NCBI GenBank assembly: GCA_045532035.1
Contig: JAZSFD010000096.1
Location: 1-42,196, forward strand
Source: UMGS1052 sp045532035
GTDB lineage: Bacteria > Bacillota > Clostridia > Oscillospirales > CAG-382
DNA: 42,196 nt
Direction: 5' to 3'
Shown here piece after piece: positions 41,020 to 42,196 of this stretch. Within the stretch, counting starts at the first letter, position 1. The number at the start of each line of letters is the position of its first letter. The notes under the pieces are model-generated. The model was not told the origin of the DNA. It saw only the letters and a list, made by a program, of their open reading frames with translations, and ran no database searches. The position numbers were made by a program, and so were the translations under genes.

Positions 41020-42039
41020 ATGGCAGTTGTTTCTTTGATAGTCGCTATCCTTTCCAGCGCCATTATTCAGAGCATTCCTCTCCTTTACGGTGCGACAGGC
41101 GAAATTCTCACCGAAAAATCGGGACATCTGAATCTCGGCATCCCCGGAATCATGTACATGGGTGGCATCTCGGGCGTTATCGGTGCATATATTTATGAAA
41201 AATATGCCACAGTGCCCCACCCCTTCTGGTGCATCTTTATTGCACTTGCAAGCGCCCTTATCGGTTCGGGACTTTTAGCTCTCATTTACAGCTTTCTCAC
41301 AGTCACTCTGCGTGCAAATCAGAATGTCACAGGTCTTGCGATCACCACCTTCGGCACAGGCTTCGGTGACTTTTTCGGCGGCTCGCTCACAAAGATCATG
41401 GGGGACGGCGGAAATCTGCAGCTCGCAGCAACTCCCGGATATTTCAAGGCATCACTCCCCTTTGCATCAGATATAGGTCCTGCAGGAAAGCTTTTATTCT
41501 CCTACGGTTTTCTGACTTATCTCGCCATTGTAATTGCAATAATCGCCGCAATATTCCTCAAGCGTACCCGCGCGGGACTTCATCTGCGCGCTGTCGGCGA
41601 AAACCCCGCAACCGCTGATGCGGCAGGCATCAATGTTACAAGACATAAATATCTTGCCACCGTCATCGGAGGTATGATAGCAGGACTTGGCGGATTCTAT
41701 TTCATCATGGACTACACCGGCGGCTCGTGGACAAACGGCGGTATGGGTGACCGTGGCTGGCTTGCCATTGCCATTGTTATCTTTGCCACCTGGAAGCCGG
41801 TCATGGCGATTCTCGGATCGTTTGTTTTCGGCGGTCTTTACATTGCATACAGCTATGTTTCGCCGATGTTTGCTTCTCTCCCCAACGCCAACACCCTGCG
41901 TCCCGTTATCCAGGAGGCGTTCAACACTCTCCCCTATCTTGTAACTATCATCGTCCTTGTTATAACAAGCATGAGAAACAAGAAGGAAAATCAACCTCCC
42001 CAGAGTCTGGGACTTCCCTATTTCAGAGAAGAAAGATAA
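41020..42039 (+). CDS. Nucleoside ABC importer permease 2
   Basis: 339-residue membrane subunit partner of the preceding permease. It has the family segments YGATGEILTEKSGHLNLGIPGIMYMGGISG, LTVTLRANQNVTGLAITTFGTGFGDFFGG and GLHLRAVGENPATADAAGINVTRHKYLATVIGGMIAGLGGFYFIMDY. GGGAGGTGTAAGCTC precedes the ATG, four bases after the previous stop. It is the last gene of the cluster and ends in a terminator. Confidence 0.94.
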   Translation: MAVVSLIVAILSSAIIQSIPLLYGATGEILTEKSGHLNLGIPGIMYMGGISGVIGAYIYEKYATVPHPFWCIFIALASALIGSGLLALIYSFLTVTLRANQNVTGLAITTFGTGFGDFFGGSLTKIMGDGGNLQLAATPGYFKASLPFASDIGPAGKLLFSYGFLTYLAIVIAIIAAIFLKRTRAGLHLRAVGENPATADAAGINVTRHKYLATVIGGMIAGLGGFYFIMDYTGGSWTNGGMGDRGWLAIAIVIFATWKPVMAILGSFVFGGLYIAYSYVSPMFASLPNANTLRPVIQEAFNTLPYLVTIIVLVITSMRNKKENQPPQSLGLPYFREER

Positions 42040-42046
42040 AATTTTA

Positions 42047-42079
42047 CCCCATTTCCGCTTTGGAAATGGGGTTTTCTTT
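42047..42079 (+). terminator. Terminator of the nucleoside importer operon
   Basis: Perfect 10-bp stem CCCCATTTCC (42047-42056) with GGAAATGGGG (42062-42071), 5-nt loop, then TTTTCTTT. Confidence 0.92.
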
Positions 42080-42132
42080 AAGTCTGCGTGCTGTGCATCA
42101 TGGTTTCCCAAAAAAGGAGGAGTTTTTTTCTT

Positions 42133-42188
42133 GCCTCCCTCCCGAGGGAGGTGGCACGCGAAGCGTGACGGAAGGAGTCGGAGTTTTA
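42133..42188. repeat. Intergenic repeat, second family member
   Basis: Starts with an inverted repeat CCTCCCTC/GAGGGAGG, contains a CACGC-GAA-GCGTG hairpin and ends with GGAGTCGGAGTTTT. Its reverse complement resembles 24796-24854. The window ends shortly after; no gene is seen between the terminator and the edge. Confidence 0.75.
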
Positions 42189-42196
42189 TCAATGGT

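Overview
The window looks like a chromosomal segment of an anaerobic, spore-forming member of the Clostridia (Bacillota), probably a gut-type Oscillospirales relative. Sporulation genes (spoVAD, spoVAE, a ytvI-like gene), rubredoxins, a ferredoxin-type aldo/keto reductase, class III glutamine synthetase, an S-layer-homology (SLH) surface protein, consensus SigA promoters (TTGACA-17-TATAAT) and strong GGAGG ribosome binding sites support this. I see no tRNA, rRNA, CRISPR array, prophage or transposase gene. The placement rests on gene content, not on a database search.

Layout. 1-5545 (minus): a 164-bp intergenic repeat, the nfeD-like/spoVAD/spoVAE operon, and a giant acidic SLH protein with a phosphodiester glycosidase domain. 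5735-8185 (plus): FkbM methyltransferase and a MATE exporter. 8230-13054 (minus): Fe-S aldo/keto reductase, a DUF1846 protein and glnN. 13302-17589 (plus): nusB, a TsaD-like gene, xseA, xseB, ispA and a DUF212 membrane protein. 17637-20108 (minus): ligA and an unknown membrane protein. 20471-21637 (plus): a D,D-carboxypeptidase flanked by two hairpin arrays.

21838-24397 is an oxygen/redox defence locus: ferritin, rubredoxin and flavin reductase-rubredoxin on the minus strand, a divergent Crp/Fnr-family regulator, and thioredoxin. The ferritin and thioredoxin promoters carry matching GTGA-N5-TCAC palindromes, both centred 29 bp upstream of the -10 box. This is the class II activator position. 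The regulator's recognition helix has the Arg-Glu-x3-Arg pattern that CRP uses to read GTGA. I consider this small regulon the most coherent new system in the window.

24398-25322 is gene-poor and packed with repeats, including an inverted copy of the repeat at position 1. 25323-26619 (minus) holds an AbrB-type regulator and an acyltransferase. 26816-28433 (plus) holds two tandem GH99-like (WbsX) genes, both broken: one by an in-frame internal deletion, one by loss of an A in a homopolymer. A dense hairpin array follows. 28748-32583 (minus) holds homoserine dehydrogenase, a DUF1385 protein, prmC and a pentapeptide-repeat protein. 32690-33838 (plus) is ytvI-like. 33904-35971 (minus) holds a second phosphodiester glycosidase and an EamA transporter.

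36357-42039 (plus) is a purine salvage cluster: xpt followed by a BMP lipoprotein, a double ATPase and two permeases (nucleoside ABC importer). It has a structured leader before xpt, an attenuator-like hairpin after the lipoprotein gene and a terminator at the end. The window closes in another intergenic repeat.
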